Source: an uncultured Fodinibius sp. (GTDB lineage: Bacteria; Bacteroidota; Rhodothermia; Balneolales; Balneolaceae). Taken from it: a stretch of DNA of 64,000 bases. The position numbers were made by a program, and so were the translations under genes. The stretch covers positions 124,001 to 188,000 of the forward strand of contig CAJXOG010000005.1 in assembly GCA_913057775.1 (NCBI GenBank). Reading direction: 5' to 3'. Below, piece after piece: positions 61,989-64,000 of the stretch. The notes beneath the pieces are model-generated. The model was not told the DNA's origin. It saw nothing but the letters and a program-made list of their open reading frames with translations, and ran no database searches. The first letter of the stretch is position 1. Each line of letters starts with the position of its first letter.

Positions 61989-64000
61989 CTATCGAACTTT
62001 CACAAATAATTCTGTGGGTGTTTGGCTACCCTTTATTTTTGGATTTGCTTCTATAACTTGTTTAGCCTCTTGGTCCAAACCTGCCTGACCAGAATTTGCA
62101 TAACTAAATTCAAATTCATCTTTTCTAATACTCGAAGATCTCCTTGATCTCGAAACCCTCCAGTAGCCAACTCCTTGATCTAAGCGAACTGTTAGCTCAC
62201 TGCTATTAGAGAACTCTACTTGAAGTGCTCTACTATGCTGAATTGATCTTCTATCAGGTATCAGCAAATCAACTTCAAAATTCGACATCTTGAATGCCTT
62301 CTTCAGCACATAATCTCGATCCTCACAATCTACCCAGTCACTATAAATTTTGTTTCCAGGTCGTGAATTGTCGTATCTTTTAGAACTAGTTATTATTGAC
62401 ACCTCATTTGCTTGCCATCTATTCATCCCAAATATTGACCTCAGACCTTTTAGCAATTCTAATGTGAGGGCAACAGATAATGGATTAAATAAATAACGAT
62501 CCCGGTATTTAACACTTACAACCTTTATATCCTTTGCACCAAATAATTGTGCACTCTGTCTGTGCTCTTCTTCAACAAGCTGCCAAAACTGATCACCAAA
62601 AGCTTTTAAGTTTCCATCTAAATCATGATGGACCACAATTTCCCTATCTGATTTATTTTCAATAACTGGTCGCATTTCTCCTGCCGAAACAGAATCATAG
62701 CCATCAAAAGTATTATCGATAAAACCATTTATAATTGCATTTTCTGAATGCCCCCATGTTTCATTGGGGCTTAATATATCTTTAGAGTTCGTAGCCCAGG
62801 CAGTTTTAATATCTTTTTTATGTACAACTGCAATAATATTTCCACCTCCTTTTTTAGGTAGTTCAGGTGCTTGATATACCTTTACTTTATCATGATCACA
62901 TAAACTAGCCAAGGAATAAGAGTCTTCTTCAGACAGATTATCTAATAAATCTTTTTCAAAAACTAGCTTAACATTAACAGACTGACCAACCAACTTATAG
63001 GAAAGTGACCTCAATGCGGAAATTGGGATGTCAGAATTCTCAGGACTACCACCAGCAAATAACATCGCTGTGTGACCATTTTGCTTTCTTGTTTCTCTAA
63101 TAATTGCTGTTTGTAAATCATCTTTCTCAACTCTTGAATCTTCGCCAAAGAATGACAACTTAATCGGCAGTTTTAGATTCTTTAACCACTTTTGAGTCAA
63201 AAACTGTAACCCTTTCTTTCGATCCAAATCATCCGAACGAAAACGTTGGTCAAAATCCAGGATACATTGTGGACAGTTAGAGTTACAGTGATTCGGACAC
63301 TGTAACTTTCTGAATGCTTTATGAAACATTTTGTTAATTAAGTGGTTAGCTTTTGACGCATACCCAGAAGCGTATTTATCAAAAATTAAAATAGAAGTTG
63401 TGATATAACCTTTTTTTGTTTTGTCCTCCTTAATATCACAACTCAATTCAGACTCTTGAATACCGAGTAATTCAGCTAATGCATCTCTTAATGCTACTGC
63501 TAGAGTAGAAGCTATTGTTTTATCGGTCAACCATTGACCATCAATATCTTTTAACTGTATTTCTAAAATATCTGTACTTAACTGGTGACCTAGTCTAATA
63601 TTCTTTTTAACAGCCCAGCTGCTGTGACTTCCAGGACACTCCTTATTATCCTTGCTACTCCTTAGTTTGTTATGTGTGCTCCCTTCTTCAAACTTTTTAG
63701 GTAAAGAGCCATCTGAATCCATCGGCTCAGCTCTTCCACACATCATGCAAAGAGCATACCCCTCTTTATTAATTCCTGATGAATGATGAAATATCTGACC
63801 ATTACTTGTTGACCTGAATCTACCAAGATTGGGATTAGTCAATGGAGCCCATGCCCCTTCAGCTTGAATCCATGGTTTTTCTATAGGAATAAATTTTTGA
63901 GATGTAATGTCATTATGCGGAGTATCATAAAAGTCTACCGAAAAACCAGAAGGCTCTAAATATTCGACAGCGTTAATAGATTTAATTTGGTTACCACAGC
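61989..64000 (-). CDS. C-terminal part of a zinc-cluster (DUF1998/MZB-like) protein with a PLD/MIT_C-like tail (5' partial)
   Basis: The frame is open to the window edge, so at least 670 residues are visible and the amino terminus lies beyond 64000. A start at 63842 would be a TTG inside the frame. The first visible residues (CGNQ) may belong to a zinc ribbon, followed by LCMMCGRAEP, KECPGSHSSW, and near the middle CPNHCNSNCPQCILDFDQRF, as in DUF1998/MZB domains of MrfA-, DrmB- or DpdJ-like proteins. GHQLSTDILEIQL also fits. The last 200 residues (VVSVKYRDRYLFNPLSVA and HSRALQVEF...RLDQGVGYW) resemble a PLD/MIT_C fold. Helicase motifs, if any, are outside the window. This could be part of a defence system. 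Confidence 0.6.
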   Translation of the reverse strand, partial: CGNQIKSINAVEYLEPSGFSVDFYDTPHNDITSQKFIPIEKPWIQAEGAWAPLTNPNLGRFRSTSNGQIFHHSSGINKEGYALCMMCGRAEPMDSDGSLPKKFEEGSTHNKLRSSKDNKECPGSHSSWAVKKNIRLGHQLSTDILEIQLKDIDGQWLTDKTIASTLAVALRDALAELLGIQESELSCDIKEDKTKKGYITTSILIFDKYASGYASKANHLINKMFHKAFRKLQCPNHCNSNCPQCILDFDQRFRSDDLDRKKGLQFLTQKWLKNLKLPIKLSFFGEDSRVEKDDLQTAIIRETRKQNGHTAMLFAGGSPENSDIPISALRSLSYKLVGQSVNVKLVFEKDLLDNLSEEDSYSLASLCDHDKVKVYQAPELPKKGGGNIIAVVHKKDIKTAWATNSKDILSPNETWGHSENAIINGFIDNTFDGYDSVSAGEMRPVIENKSDREIVVHHDLDGNLKAFGDQFWQLVEEEHRQSAQLFGAKDIKVVSVKYRDRYLFNPLSVALTLELLKGLRSIFGMNRWQANEVSIITSSKRYDNSRPGNKIYSDWVDCEDRDYVLKKAFKMSNFEVDLLIPDRRSIQHSRALQVEFSNSSELTVRLDQGVGYWRVSRSRRSSSIRKDEFEFSYANSGQAGLDQEAKQVIEANPKIKGSQTPTELFVKVR

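Noticed and set aside
1-64000. CRISPR array or tandem direct repeats
   Set aside because: I saw no series of evenly spaced direct repeats; all repeat elements seen are inverted or dispersed.
57623-64000. Integrase or second attachment site for the proposed island
   Set aside because: No tyrosine or serine recombinase motif and no second copy of the tRNA 3' end is visible before the window ends, so the island claim stays an inference.

Overview
The window looks like chromosome from a member of the Bacteroidota/Rhodothermota superphylum, most plausibly a Balneolaceae-like marine or halophilic bacterium. The support is two SusC/SusD-type outer-membrane pairs, a gldC gliding gene, DUF5117-type zinc metalloprotease, TlpA-type thioredoxin lipoprotein, weak or absent Shine-Dalgarno sequences, and promoter boxes of the Bacteroidota type (TTG, about 20 bases, TAnnTTTG), best seen before the tRNA-Arg gene. 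The genus is inference only. I see no rRNA and no CRISPR array.

Positions 1-19100 hold core metabolism and maintenance genes: the end of a short-chain dehydrogenase, a Nudix hydrolase, a membrane-anchored serine hydrolase, a DJ-1/PfpI protein, a fasciclin protein, and a run of PQQ-type sugar dehydrogenase, DoxX, zinc alcohol dehydrogenase and an isocitrate/isopropylmalate-type dehydrogenase. A minus-strand block follows with alpha/beta hydrolase, rluB-scpB, an aspartoacylase-like gene overlapping a GCS2-CBS fusion gene, and priA.

Positions 19100-25300 are a worn region: a palindromic repeat, a decayed susD-like gene between two terminators, an intact susD-susC pair and the tail of a dead IS3-family transposase. 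Positions 25300-54600 return to core functions: yifB/comM, trxB, the three-gene proton-translocating transhydrogenase, two TonB-like lipoprotein genes (the second apparently shifted in a poly-A tract), a DUF2231 gene, an MFS transporter, nth, a Memo-like gene, gldC, a lipoprotein gene split by an in-frame stop, ahcY, a tlpA-like gene, a second susC-susD pair, lhgO with a YdiJ-like oxidoreductase (possible L- and D-2-hydroxyglutarate oxidation), a cupredoxin with its two halves in swapped order, a rhodanese, recN, a DUF559 gene and rluD. Small palindromic repeats are scattered through the intergenic gaps.

Positions 54700-57600 hold a large zinc metalloprotease and tRNA-Arg(ACG). Beyond the tRNA the content changes. 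A divergent AAA ATPase / WYL regulator pair shares a perfect inverted repeat. It is followed by a 55-residue membrane protein, a 459-residue protein with a PD-(D/E)XK-like motif, and the carboxy-terminal 670 residues of a zinc-cluster (DUF1998/MZB-like) protein that runs out of the window. This visibly AT-rich stretch has the look of a defence or genomic island edge and is the best place to seek a new system, but no function is proven by sequence alone and the island is cut off at 64000.
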